From Alphaproteobacteria bacterium (lineage in GTDB: Bacteria; Pseudomonadota; Alphaproteobacteria; RS24), in NCBI GenBank assembly GCA_029253645.1, contig JAQWZC010000012.1, positions 1-47,511 of the forward strand: 47,511 nucleotides of DNA, written 5' to 3'. The notes beneath the pieces were generated by a model, which did no database searches, was not told the origin of the DNA, and saw nothing but the letters and a program-made list of their open reading frames with translations. The position numbers were made by a program, and so were the translations under genes. Shown here piece after piece: positions 25,028 to 32,462 of the stretch (within the stretch, counting starts at the first letter, position 1; every line of letters begins with the position of its first letter).

Positions 25028-26689
25028 ATCGAGGCGATTGCGCCCGTCATCATGCCACCAATGCGCCGTATCGGCGATTTCCTGAATTAAATGCGTGCCG
25101 AGGCCGCCTTCGCGAATATCGTCAAGGTCGCGCGGTTTCACCTTATCAAGGTCAATGAGCGGTGCCGTGTCGGTAATGCTGACATGCAGTTTTTCTGCCG
25201 CAATATAACCGCCGATTTCAATGCGCCCGCTCATATTTTCGGGGAAGGCATGGCGAATGATGTTTTGCGTCGCCTCATCAACGGCGAGACATACATTCGT
25301 CACAATGCCCTGCGCCGATGTCGCGCCGAGCTGGGTTTCAATTTCGCGACGCAGCCGCCGCAATTCCGGCACTTCATTGGTAACCGAGATATTAAATAAA
25401 AATTCTTCCCCCGCCAGGGCGGGTTCCATAATGGCGGTTTGCAGCGTGCTGGCGGCTTGCTTTTGCGGCGCGCAACCCAGTCCCAAAAGGGTCAAATCAT
25501 CGGATAGGCGGTCGGCTTTTTGGCGCACCACATCAACCGTATGGATAATTTGGTCGGCAATGGTGAAGCCCATTTGCGCCGATAGAATGGCCGCCAATTT
25601 GGCCGCGCCCAACATGGCGCCGTTCACCTCGGCCTCGGTAATGCCGTCGGAATAACAAAACAGCCGCGCTGCGCTGAGGTCGTGATGTTCGACAGTGATA
25701 TCTGCCGCCTCAAAATCCAGAATGCCCAGCGGCTGAATACTGGCCTCGACATAGGAAAACTGGCCGCTTGCGCCGACAATCAGCCCCGGCTCGTGACCGG
25801 CATTGCAGCATTGCACAGCCCCATTATCGGGTGCATAGCAGCCAATAATGGCGGTGACGAACATGCCGTTAAATGCGGTTTCCACCAGTTCGGCATTCAT
25901 CCGCGCCGCCAAATCATTGACCGGCGGATTATTGCGGCTGAGGGTGCGAAACAGGCTGTGGGTTTTGGCCATGACCAAAGCGGCATCCGTGCCTTTACCC
26001 GAAACATCGGCCATGCAGAAATAAATCTGTCCGTCGCGCGAGACATAATCATAAAGGTCGCCGGAGACGCCTTTTTTCGGCACATTGACGCCGTGAATAA
26101 AGTCAAAATCGGCATTGGGAAACAGGCTTTCCTGCACGCGCGAGGCCATATGCAAATCGCGCTGAAAATTATCGGCCTCAACCATGCGCGTGGCCATTTG
26201 CGAATTGGCCAAGGCCAGAGCGGCGTTTTTGCCATAAACCGAAACCAAGGCGGCGTCATCATCGCTGAACAGCGCGCCATCGCGGCGGTTAATCAGCTGA
26301 ATAGCGCCAAAGCGTTTGCCGTGACCGGAGACCGGCACACAAATCATTGATTTTGTTTCAAAGCCGGTTTTGGCATCAACCGCGCCGGTGAAATCAGGGT
26401 CATCAGCCGTGTCGCGCACATAGCGCATTTCATCGCTTTGGGTCACCGCGCCGACAATCCCCTGATCGGCGGGCAGGGTGAGGCCGGTAATATCAATCGG
26501 GCCAATACAGGCGGCGCAGCGCAGGCTGTGGTCATCTTCATGCAGCATGAAAAAGCTCGCCGCCTCGGCACCGATTTCTTCGCAAATATAATCAAGGCCT
26601 TCATAAATTGTTTGCGTCATGTCAGAGCTGGACGCAAAGGCCGACATCATGCGGTAAACAATATCAAGCTGGCTTTGGCTTTCCGGCAT
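25010..26689 (-). CDS. GAF-PP2C-HATPase partner-switch regulator (RsbU/RsbW-like fusion)
   Basis: A 559-residue cytosolic regulator with three modules. A GAF sensor domain occupies about 15-170. A SpoIIE/RsbU-type PP2C phosphatase occupies about 190-400, with metal-site Asp residues in CMADVSGKGTDAALVMAK and CYSDGITEAEVNG. An RsbW-like GHKL kinase domain lies at the end, with N box CLAVDEATQNIIRHAFPE and G box EGGLGTHLIQEIAD. Having phosphatase and kinase in one chain recalls HsbR of Pseudomonas, with GAF in place of a receiver domain. The likely target is the STAS protein encoded just upstream. ATG 26689 lies 4 nt after the STAS stop; upstream in-frame ATGs inside the STAS tail are less likely but cannot be excluded. 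Confidence 0.88.
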   Translation of the reverse strand: MPESQSQLDIVYRMMSAFASSSDMTQTIYEGLDYICEEIGAEAASFFMLHEDDHSLRCAACIGPIDITGLTLPADQGIVGAVTQSDEMRYVRDTADDPDFTGAVDAKTGFETKSMICVPVSGHGKRFGAIQLINRRDGALFSDDDAALVSVYGKNAALALANSQMATRMVEADNFQRDLHMASRVQESLFPNADFDFIHGVNVPKKGVSGDLYDYVSRDGQIYFCMADVSGKGTDAALVMAKTHSLFRTLSRNNPPVNDLAARMNAELVETAFNGMFVTAIIGCYAPDNGAVQCCNAGHEPGLIVGASGQFSYVEASIQPLGILDFEAADITVEHHDLSAARLFCYSDGITEAEVNGAMLGAAKLAAILSAQMGFTIADQIIHTVDVVRQKADRLSDDLTLLGLGCAPQKQAASTLQTAIMEPALAGEEFLFNISVTNEVPELRRLRREIETQLGATSAQGIVTNVCLAVDEATQNIIRHAFPENMSGRIEIGGYIAAEKLHVSITDTAPLIDLDKVKPRDLDDIREGGLGTHLIQEIADTAHWWHDDGRNRLDLTFTL

Positions 26690-26693
26690 TTTA

Positions 26694-27407
26694 TCAGCCA
26701 AATGTGCCCGGGGTGAAGCCGCCGCCGCTTCCCGATGCGCCGCCGCTTCCTGATGCGCCATTTGAGCCATCTTCAGGCTCGTCAGGGGCTGGGGTAGGCG
26801 CAGGCGCGGGTTTCGGCGCGGGTTCCGGTTCCGGCGCGGGTTCCGGTGCGGGTGCGGGTTCAGGTTCAGGCGCGGGTTCGGATTTAGGTTCGGTTGCGGG
26901 CGCGCTGGCCATATCGCCGCTGGCGATGGCGGCGATTAAATCATCATCGGCTGAGGATGCCGCCGATGGTGTCATGGGCGGCGCTTCTTTTGGCGCGCTA
27001 TCGGCTGGGCTATTTGGTTGCGCAATCTCGCTGGCAATTGCCGTGTCGCCATCGCCGGTTTTTGAAAACACATCGACATCAACCAAATCGGCGGGGCCGG
27101 ATAGGGCGGTAATCGGCAAAATTTTGTCGAGCTTGGCCAATTGCAAAACCCGCATGGCTTCGTCGCTAATGGCGCTGATGGTGAAGCTAATCTTCTTTTG
27201 TTTACAGGTCTGCATGGCGATAATCAGAATGGAGACGCCTGAACTGTCCAAATAGCTGATATTGGTCGCATCAATCGTCAATGAAGCGGCGTCTTCTGTC
27301 TGGCTGGCAATTTGGGTTTTTATCTCCGGCGTCACCTCTAAATCTATGTCGCCGGCAAGTAAAAGTGTTATATTTTCGCCACGGTCGCGTTTGAATTGAA
27401 AAGCCAT
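26694..27407 (-). CDS. STAS-domain anti-sigma-factor antagonist with Pro/Ala/Glu and Gly/Ser tail
   Basis: A 237-residue protein. The first ~105 residues form a STAS domain of the RsbV/SpoIIAA type, with the phosphorylatable Ser in YLDSSGVSILI. The rest is low complexity: an Ala/Ser/Asp linker, then EP/AP repeats of about 40 residues, then a Gly/Ser tail ending in TPGTFG. Usual STAS antagonists stop near 110 residues, so the tail is unusual and may be a spacer or docking arm. It would be phosphorylated and dephosphorylated by the next gene's product and release a partner. No anti-sigma or sigma factor gene is nearby. Its ribosome binding site lies in an inverted repeat. Confidence 0.88.
   Translation of the reverse strand: MAFQFKRDRGENITLLLAGDIDLEVTPEIKTQIASQTEDAASLTIDATNISYLDSSGVSILIIAMQTCKQKKISFTISAISDEAMRVLQLAKLDKILPITALSGPADLVDVDVFSKTGDGDTAIASEIAQPNSPADSAPKEAPPMTPSAASSADDDLIAAIASGDMASAPATEPKSEPAPEPEPAPAPEPAPEPEPAPKPAPAPTPAPDEPEDGSNGASGSGGASGSGGGFTPGTFG
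26806..26900. repeat. Low-complexity GGTTC/GCG repeat inside the STAS gene
   Basis: Short units such as GCGGGTTCCGGTTCCG and GCGGGTTCAGGTTCAG recur in tandem with a 6 nt period. Read on the minus strand they encode the Glu-Pro/Ala-Pro repeats of the STAS protein tail. The region is likely to change length by slippage in multiples of 6 nt. Confidence 0.7.
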
Positions 27408-27411
27408 ACTG

Positions 27412-27446
27412 AAACCCCTAATAACTGCATGTAATAGTAGGGGTTT
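27412..27446 (-). promoter_or_regulatory. Inverted repeat that hides the STAS gene ribosome binding site
   Basis: AAACCCCTA (27412-27420) and TAGGGGTTT (27438-27446) are perfect 9 bp complements separated by 17 nt. On the minus-strand transcript the arm nearest the gene contains AGGGG, which is the Shine-Dalgarno of the STAS gene, 7 nt before ATG 27407. Folding would close the ribosome binding site, suggesting translational control by temperature, a protein or a small RNA. The dyad might instead be a DNA operator between the STAS and pilin genes. Confidence 0.5.
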
Positions 27447-27564
27447 TAAGGATACACCGCATCAAAAAACTTTAGAAAAGCGGTTGCAAACCGCATGAAT
27501 TTGAAGTCTATTCATTTTGTTGGGTATCGCGCTTAGGCGCGTCTGTAAGTAGAGGAGAGTTCCC

Positions 27565-28134
27565 ATGGACATTCGCGCAAAAAGCGAACGAGGCTTTAGC
27601 CTTATTGAACTATTGGTTGTTGTTGCAATTATTGGTGTATTGGCCGCCGTTGGCGTTGTCGGTTACCAAGGTTATATCGACAGCACTAAAAAATCCGTCA
27701 CCGATGCAAACGCTAAAGCGGTTCATCAGTGGTTGGTTAACACAAAAACCGTCCGCGCTGCGGGCATCGACACCGATCCGGTGGCGTGTAAATCAGCAAC
27801 ACTGACATCAGCCACCACGGCTGCTGCAGCGGTTGCGACAACCGGTTGCTTCGGTCAATTGGGCGCTGCAGGCGGTCCTTTCGAAAGCTTCAAAAACCCG
27901 TATTCGACTTCGCGCACCGGCTCAACAGCCATTCGCGCAATTGCCAGCTCAACTGCTGTTGTTGGCGACGGTACGGCTGATTGCACAACCCTCGATGCGT
28001 CATCAGAAAATGGTGACATTATCGTCCGCGTAAGCGGTGCAGGCGCAAGCCACATTGACGTGTATTTCTGCGCCAAAGAAGGCGACAGCGACGGTAAACT
28101 CACCAAGCGTGACACCACCATCGCTAACTTCTAG
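27565..28134 (+). CDS. Type IV major prepilin (PilA-like)
   Basis: A 189-residue prepilin. The 10-residue basic leader ends in Gly before the class III site G|FSLIELLVVVAIIGVL, with Glu at mature position 5 as required for assembly. The rest is small, Ala/Thr/Ser-rich, with Cys at four positions (VACK, GCFG, DCTT, YFCAK) that could form two disulphides including the C-terminal D-region loop. AGAGGAGAG lies just before ATG 27565. A short dyad, CGCGC-TTAG-GCGCG at 27528-27541, is in the leader. A terminator follows directly, so the pilin can be transcribed alone at high level. The Ser/Thr-rich body suits glycosylation by the next gene's product. Confidence 0.92.
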   Translation: MDIRAKSERGFSLIELLVVVAIIGVLAAVGVVGYQGYIDSTKKSVTDANAKAVHQWLVNTKTVRAAGIDTDPVACKSATLTSATTAAAAVATTGCFGQLGAAGGPFESFKNPYSTSRTGSTAIRAIASSTAVVGDGTADCTTLDASSENGDIIVRVSGAGASHIDVYFCAKEGDSDGKLTKRDTTIANF

Positions 28135-28157
28135 TCGCGATTTCATGTTTGAAATTG

Positions 28158-28189
28158 AGAGCGCTGTGCTTGCACGGCGCTCTTTTTTT
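28158..28189 (+). terminator. Rho-independent terminator after the major pilin gene
   Basis: AGAGCGCTGTGC (28158-28169) pairs with GCACGGCGCTCT (28172-28183) with a single wobble, and the tight 2 nt centre would open to a small loop. Seven T residues follow from 28183. It lies 24 nt after the pilin stop and 18 nt before the next gene, so pilin mRNA would mostly end here. Confidence 0.85.
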
Positions 28190-28206
28190 GTTTTGAGAGT
28201 TCCACC

Positions 28207-30027
28207 ATGCGCCTGCCGCATTTTCTAAAATCCCCGCTCAGTTGGAGCGCCATATTATTGTTTGGCGTGGCATTTAATCTGCATGTTGCGGATATGGGTG
28301 AGACTTATGTGGCGCGCAATTTAAGCGCCTGGGCGGTTATCGGCGTCAGCTTGATGGCCTTATGGGGGCCAAAGCTGCGGCGCGGGGTGCTGGCTTGGTC
28401 GCCGCTTTGGCTCGGCGGCCTCTTACTGCCGCCTATTGGCGCGGTTTTTGTGCTTTTGGTCAATATTCTCGGCGGCTTTGATGGCTTGCATATGGGACAT
28501 TATTTTCTGCCCGTCATCTTGCTGGCTTTCGGGCTTTTGGTCTTGGGATTGTTGAACCATATTGAGGGCGATAAAGCGCCCGATATGGCGGTGCTGTTCA
28601 TGCTTATCGGGCTGGCATTGATGCCGCAATATGCGCTTTATCTCGTGCAAGAAAACCCGCTTTTCGCGCAAAGCGCATCTGTGGTGGGCGGGGTGCCATA
28701 TTGGCTGAGCAAGCCGTCGGCGGGTTTTGGGCAATATAATTTGCTTGGTTCGATGATAGCCAGCCTGCTGGTTTTGGGCGTGGCGGCATTCACCCTTATC
28801 CCAATGCGCCGCGGGCAGCGCCTCATAATCGCCGGATTGCTGGTTTTTTACGGGCTTGATTTACCCTTTGTGCCTAGCAAAACCGCGCTTTTGGGCGTGA
28901 GCATCGGCCTCGGCCTTTTGGCAATTTATGTGTTTTCAGTTGCGCGCGCCCCCGCCGCCAAGCGCAATTTTGTAAAATCTGTGGCCCTGCTTTTGGTCAC
29001 TTATGCGGCAGCCTATGGCTTGGCTTCGGTTTTGGGGCTGGACGCAGAATTGGCCGACCGGTCGCTTGACGCCAATCAAAACTCGTTTCAAACGCGCTTC
29101 ACCATGTGGGTGCTGGGCTTTTGGGGGTTTATCGAAGCGCCGGTTTTCGGTCATGGGCTGGGCAGTTATTTGTCGGTCTATATGGCGCAATTCGCGCAAA
29201 ATAGCGGCACCGCAGATTTATATTTCTTCCCGCTGGTCACCGTGCCGCATAATTTGTTCATTCATATTCTGTCTGAAACCGGCCTGTTTGGGCTGGCGGT
29301 CATTATGGGGCCGTTTATCTGGCTGGGCATTCGGGTTTTTCAAACCCATAAAAACCGCTGGTTGATTGCCGCTTTGGTGTTTCCCATTTTGCTGCATACG
29401 CAATTTGAATATCCCTATATGGCGTCGGGCGCGCATTATTGGATGTTTGCCATTGCCCTGGTGATGGGGCTGAGTTTCATACCCGAAACGGATAGACAAG
29501 CCACTGATGACGAAGCGACCCTGCCGCGCCATGCCGTTTTGACAAATAAAACAGCGCGGCGCGCGGCCCTCACTTTGCTGAGTGCGGCTTGTGGTGTCGG
29601 CATTTTTACTATGGGCGCGCTGATGGCGGATGTGCACCAAGCCAGAATGTCTTATAGCCGCGCCACCCAAATGTCGTTGGAACCCTATATAAAAGACCGC
29701 GCCAATGCGGCGGCATTACGCCATCCGATTTTGGGCGAGCGTGTGCGCGCTTTGAGCAATATTTATTTGATAAATCTTATATATAAAGAGCAGCGATTTG
29801 AGCTGCTGCGCCCGCTCGCGCTGCCCTATTTTGAGGCGCATGTTTTGCCGCAATATCCTGCGCCGCGCATATGGCGATTGGCGTTGCAAGTCTATGTGAC
29901 GCTTGGCGAGTTTGATAAAGCGCGCGGGCTGATTGATGAGATAGAGCGTTATATGCCGGAAAAAGCCGCCTCATATCGCGCCGGATTGGCACAATATTTG
30001 GCGCAAATGCCTAATCGTCCTCAATAA
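28207..30027 (+). CDS. PglL/TfpO-like O-oligosaccharyltransferase (Wzy_C family)
   Basis: A 606-residue inner-membrane protein with about ten to twelve hydrophobic segments in residues 1-470. A periplasmic-loop motif, VPHNLFIHILSETGLFG near 348-364, is the H-N-x-x-x-x-x-x-x-E-x-G-x-x-G pattern of Wzy_C/PglL enzymes, whose His is needed for transfer. The C-terminal ~130 residues are soluble and resemble Wzy_C_2. Such enzymes move lipid-linked glycan onto Ser/Thr of pilins, or polymerise or ligate O-antigen; the position straight after the pilin favours pilin glycosylation. It sits behind the pilin terminator. The last 17 nt overlap the convergent pilT gene. Confidence 0.82.
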   Translation: MRLPHFLKSPLSWSAILLFGVAFNLHVADMGETYVARNLSAWAVIGVSLMALWGPKLRRGVLAWSPLWLGGLLLPPIGAVFVLLVNILGGFDGLHMGHYFLPVILLAFGLLVLGLLNHIEGDKAPDMAVLFMLIGLALMPQYALYLVQENPLFAQSASVVGGVPYWLSKPSAGFGQYNLLGSMIASLLVLGVAAFTLIPMRRGQRLIIAGLLVFYGLDLPFVPSKTALLGVSIGLGLLAIYVFSVARAPAAKRNFVKSVALLLVTYAAAYGLASVLGLDAELADRSLDANQNSFQTRFTMWVLGFWGFIEAPVFGHGLGSYLSVYMAQFAQNSGTADLYFFPLVTVPHNLFIHILSETGLFGLAVIMGPFIWLGIRVFQTHKNRWLIAALVFPILLHTQFEYPYMASGAHYWMFAIALVMGLSFIPETDRQATDDEATLPRHAVLTNKTARRAALTLLSAACGVGIFTMGALMADVHQARMSYSRATQMSLEPYIKDRANAAALRHPILGERVRALSNIYLINLIYKEQRFELLRPLALPYFEAHVLPQYPAPRIWRLALQVYVTLGEFDKARGLIDEIERYMPEKAASYRAGLAQYLAQMPNRPQ

Positions 30028-31048
30028 CGATAAGCCCCTGTTTTTCCAACTCATCGACATATTTTTCCATCGTCATCATGCCGTATTGCGCGCCGGTTTG
30101 CATGACGGTGGCGATTTGCGGAATCTTATCTTCGCGAATGAGGTTTTTAATCGCCGGCACGCAGACCATCACCTCAAACGCACCGATACGCCCGCCGCTT
30201 TTGCGCTTCATTAACTGCTGCGTCATCACCAATTGCAAAGATGACGCGACCATAGAGCGCGCTTGGGGTTGTTCCTCAGCCGGAAACGCATCAATGATGC
30301 GGTTAATGGTTTCGGCCGCGCCTGATGTATGCAATGTGCCAAACACCAAATGGCCGGTCTCGGCGGCGGTCAAAGCCAAGGAGATGGTTTCATAATCGCG
30401 CATCTCACCAAGCAGCAAAATATCGGGATCTTCGCGCAACGCGCCTTTCAACGCCGAGGCAAAGCTCATCGTATCGCGGCCCACTTCGCGCTGCGAGATA
30501 ATCGACTTAATCTCCGAATGCACAAATTCCACCGGGTCCTCAATGGTGATGATGTGCTCGGCGCGCTCGCGATTGATTTTATTAATCATTGAGGCCAGCG
30601 ATGTGGATTTACCCGAACCTGTCGGGCCGGTGACCAGCACCAGACCTTTCTTTTCGACCAGCACATTATGCACGGCGGCGGGCAGACCAAGCTGGTCAAT
30701 ATTCGGCACTTCAGTGACAATGGTGCGGCAAATCAAGCCCCAGCCATTCAGCGTGTGATAGCCATTGGCCCGAAAGCGCGCGCCATTTACCGTCACCGCA
30801 AAGTCAATATCTTTGGTGTCAACAAAATCGTCATAAAGCTCTTGGTCCAATTCGTGCTGAAAAACGCCGTCCAGCATCTCATGGGTAATCGGGCAGTCCT
30901 GCATAATCTGAATTTCGCCATTGACCCGAATGGCCAACGGGCTGCCCGAGCGCATATGGAAATCCGATATACGATATTCCTTCGGCAATTCGTCAAGATA
31001 ACGATAAACCGGATTATCTGCGGGGATGGGTTTTTCGGATTGTGACAT
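30011..31048 (-). CDS. pilT: Type IV pilus retraction ATPase PilT
   Basis: A 345-residue PilT/PilU-family ATPase that depolymerises the pilus. The N-terminal PAS-like domain has DFHMRSGSPLAIRVNGEI. Walker A is GPTGSGKST at 141-149, the Asp box IITIEDPVEFVH, Walker B ILLLGEMRDYETISLALTAA, and the His box VFGTLHTSGAAETINRIID. A C-terminal zinc module is absent, as expected for PilT. PilU is the main alternative, as AIRNLI is replaced by AIKNLI and only one copy is seen. Its presence shows the system is a retractile pilus rather than type II secretion. It is divergent from pilD. Confidence 0.92.
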   Translation of the reverse strand: MSQSEKPIPADNPVYRYLDELPKEYRISDFHMRSGSPLAIRVNGEIQIMQDCPITHEMLDGVFQHELDQELYDDFVDTKDIDFAVTVNGARFRANGYHTLNGWGLICRTIVTEVPNIDQLGLPAAVHNVLVEKKGLVLVTGPTGSGKSTSLASMINKINRERAEHIITIEDPVEFVHSEIKSIISQREVGRDTMSFASALKGALREDPDILLLGEMRDYETISLALTAAETGHLVFGTLHTSGAAETINRIIDAFPAEEQPQARSMVASSLQLVMTQQLMKRKSGGRIGAFEVMVCVPAIKNLIREDKIPQIATVMQTGAQYGMMTMEKYVDELEKQGLIVIEDD

Positions 31049-31084
31049 TTTCAGCTTTGACTCTACACGACTACTCGTAACCTG

Positions 31085-31113
31085 TTTATACTGGGGCTTC
31101 CAAAATTTGGCCA
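31085..31113 (-). promoter_or_regulatory. Possible sigma-70 promoter for pilT
   Basis: Reading leftward, TGGCCA (31113-31108) and TATAAA (31090-31085) are 17 nt apart. This predicts a start near 31078 and a leader of about 30 nt before ATG 31048. The -35 matches the consensus at only 4 of 6 positions. The same site read rightward contains TATACT (31087-31092), which could serve pilD but lacks a good -35. Confidence 0.4.
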
Positions 31114-31156
31114 GAGGCGATGTGCTGTCCGGCCGTCACTGTTGCGGGTAAACTTC

Positions 31157-31945
31157 ATGGCCAATGGTCTATATTTAGCGGCATTTATCGCGCTTATGGG
31201 TGCCTGTCTCGGCAGTTTTGCCAATGTGGCGGCGTTGCGGACATTGCGCGGCGAGGATTGGGTGCGCCAGCCCTCAGCCTGTTTTCATTGCGGCAAAAGG
31301 CTCGGTTTCCTCGCCAATCTGCCGATTTTCGGCTATGTGCGCCATGGCGGACACAGTGCCTGTTGCGGCCAAAAATTGCCGCGCCGTTATGTGCTGGTTG
31401 AAGTGGCCTTTGCCGCGCTGCTGGTGCTGGCCTTCCGGCAACTCGAGCTGCCGGTGTTTTTAGTCTTTGTGCCCTTTCTCATTCTGATGGTGGTGATTTT
31501 TCTTACCGATATGGACGCCTTTATCATTCCCGATTGGGCCAGTTTGGGCGGTTTGGCTTTGGGGCTGGGACTGGCGCTGTTTGGCGCGCCCGGCTTGCCC
31601 GTGCTCGCTGATGCATTGCTGGGCGGGGCAGGCGGCTTTGCGCTGATTTATGGCATTAATACCGCGTATAAATTATGGCGCGGCCATGACGGTATGGGCT
31701 TTGGCGATGTCAAGCTGATGGCCATGCTGGGGGTCTGGCTGGGGCCGTGGGCGCTCCTGCCGATTCTGTTTGCCGCCAGCATGAGCGGCGCGGTTTTTGG
31801 CCTTATGGCGATTTTGGCTACGCGGCTGCAAAAGGCTGAAAATCGGCCTGATCAACCGGCACAAGTGCCTTTTGGCTGTTTTTTGACCCCGATGGCGCTG
31901 GTCTGGCTGTTGTTTGCGCCACAATTACTGTCTGCCGCGCAATAA
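31157..31945 (+). CDS. pilD: Prepilin peptidase PilD (A24 family)
   Basis: A 262-residue polytopic aspartic peptidase that cleaves prepilin leaders and N-methylates the new Phe. The two catalytic Asp are Asp118 in FLTDMDAFIIPDW and Asp183 in the GxGD motif MGFGDVKLM. The N-terminal cytoplasmic loop has the first Cys pair CFHC (42, 45), but the second CxxC is degenerate, reading SACCG with Cys69-Cys70 adjacent. A TTG at 31142 could start 5 residues earlier; ATG 31157 gives the usual short N-terminus (YLAAFIALMGACLGSF). It should process the four prepilin-like proteins in this window. Confidence 0.9.
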   Translation: MANGLYLAAFIALMGACLGSFANVAALRTLRGEDWVRQPSACFHCGKRLGFLANLPIFGYVRHGGHSACCGQKLPRRYVLVEVAFAALLVLAFRQLELPVFLVFVPFLILMVVIFLTDMDAFIIPDWASLGGLALGLGLALFGAPGLPVLADALLGGAGGFALIYGINTAYKLWRGHDGMGFGDVKLMAMLGVWLGPWALLPILFAASMSGAVFGLMAILATRLQKAENRPDQPAQVPFGCFLTPMALVWLLFAPQLLSAAQ

Positions 31946-31964
31946 TCCACCGATTTTGCATCAC

Positions 31965-31979
31965 CTGTTACTCAAACAG
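31965..31979. promoter_or_regulatory. Small dyad and possible promoter ahead of the PopZ-like gene
   Basis: CTGTT (31965-31969) and AACAG (31975-31979) form a short inverted repeat, immediately followed by TTTATACT, a good -10-like sequence (31983-31988). The gap between pilD and the PopZ-like gene (31946-32029) is therefore probably a promoter with an operator-like dyad, but no standard -35 is visible at 17 nt. Confidence 0.3.
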
Positions 31980-32029
31980 CTTTATACTCAAGACAGCGAA
32001 AGAGATTCGTTTTTTAACGAGGATAAAGC

Positions 32030-32428
32030 ATGAACACGTTGCGGACCGAAGATGATTACAAGCGCGCCATTAAAGAATTATTGGGGCAGGCGGAAACCAG
32101 TCTTGAGGCAGATTTAGAAACCCGCGACGGCGCGCAAAAAGCCGCCATGTCCGAAAATGACATTCAGCATTTTATGCGCGGCCTTGATTTGGCGATTACC
32201 GAGGAAGCGACGATTGCGCTGCGCGCCGAGTTTTTGCGTTATTCCAGCGTGTTTGACACCAAGCGCTCGCAAGACACGATTAAGCTGGCGGTCGCGCAAG
32301 TCATTCGTCCGATGATGGAAGAATGGATTAACCGCTATATGGCCGATATTGCCCGCGAGGTGATTACCGAGGCGATTGGCAAGATTACTGAGGTGCGGGC
32401 CACCGGAAATTTACGGCGTCCTAAATAG
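32030..32428 (+). CDS. PopZ-like (DUF2497 C-terminus) small protein
   Basis: A 132-residue, mostly helical, charged protein with no membrane helix. The C-terminal part IRPMMEEWINRYMADIAREV (about residues 94-113) matches the DUF2497 helix of the alphaproteobacterial polar organiser PopZ, where LRPML-WLD-NLP--VE--V is the self-assembly region. The first ~60 residues (acidic, Glu/Asp-rich) could be the partner-binding region. PopZ marks cell poles and gathers client proteins. The position 34 nt upstream of the secretin suggests it places the pilus at the pole, which is inference. GAGGATAAAG precedes ATG 32030. It is shorter than Caulobacter PopZ and could instead be an uncharacterised relative. 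Confidence 0.65.
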   Translation: MNTLRTEDDYKRAIKELLGQAETSLEADLETRDGAQKAAMSENDIQHFMRGLDLAITEEATIALRAEFLRYSSVFDTKRSQDTIKLAVAQVIRPMMEEWINRYMADIAREVITEAIGKITEVRATGNLRRPK

Positions 32429-32462
32429 TCAGGCCGGATTGGCCACTGACGGAGAAAAGTTT

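Noticed and set aside
26806-26900. Possible CRISPR or VNTR array
   Set aside because: Units are only 6 nt long and translate in frame to EP/AP repeats; there are no spacers of constant length.
26608-27255. Gly/Ser/Ala-rich 215-codon frame on the plus strand resembling a silk-like or PE-PGRS protein
   Set aside because: It mirrors the Pro/Ala/Glu repeat of the STAS gene. The STAS frame has a real domain, start and ribosome binding site.
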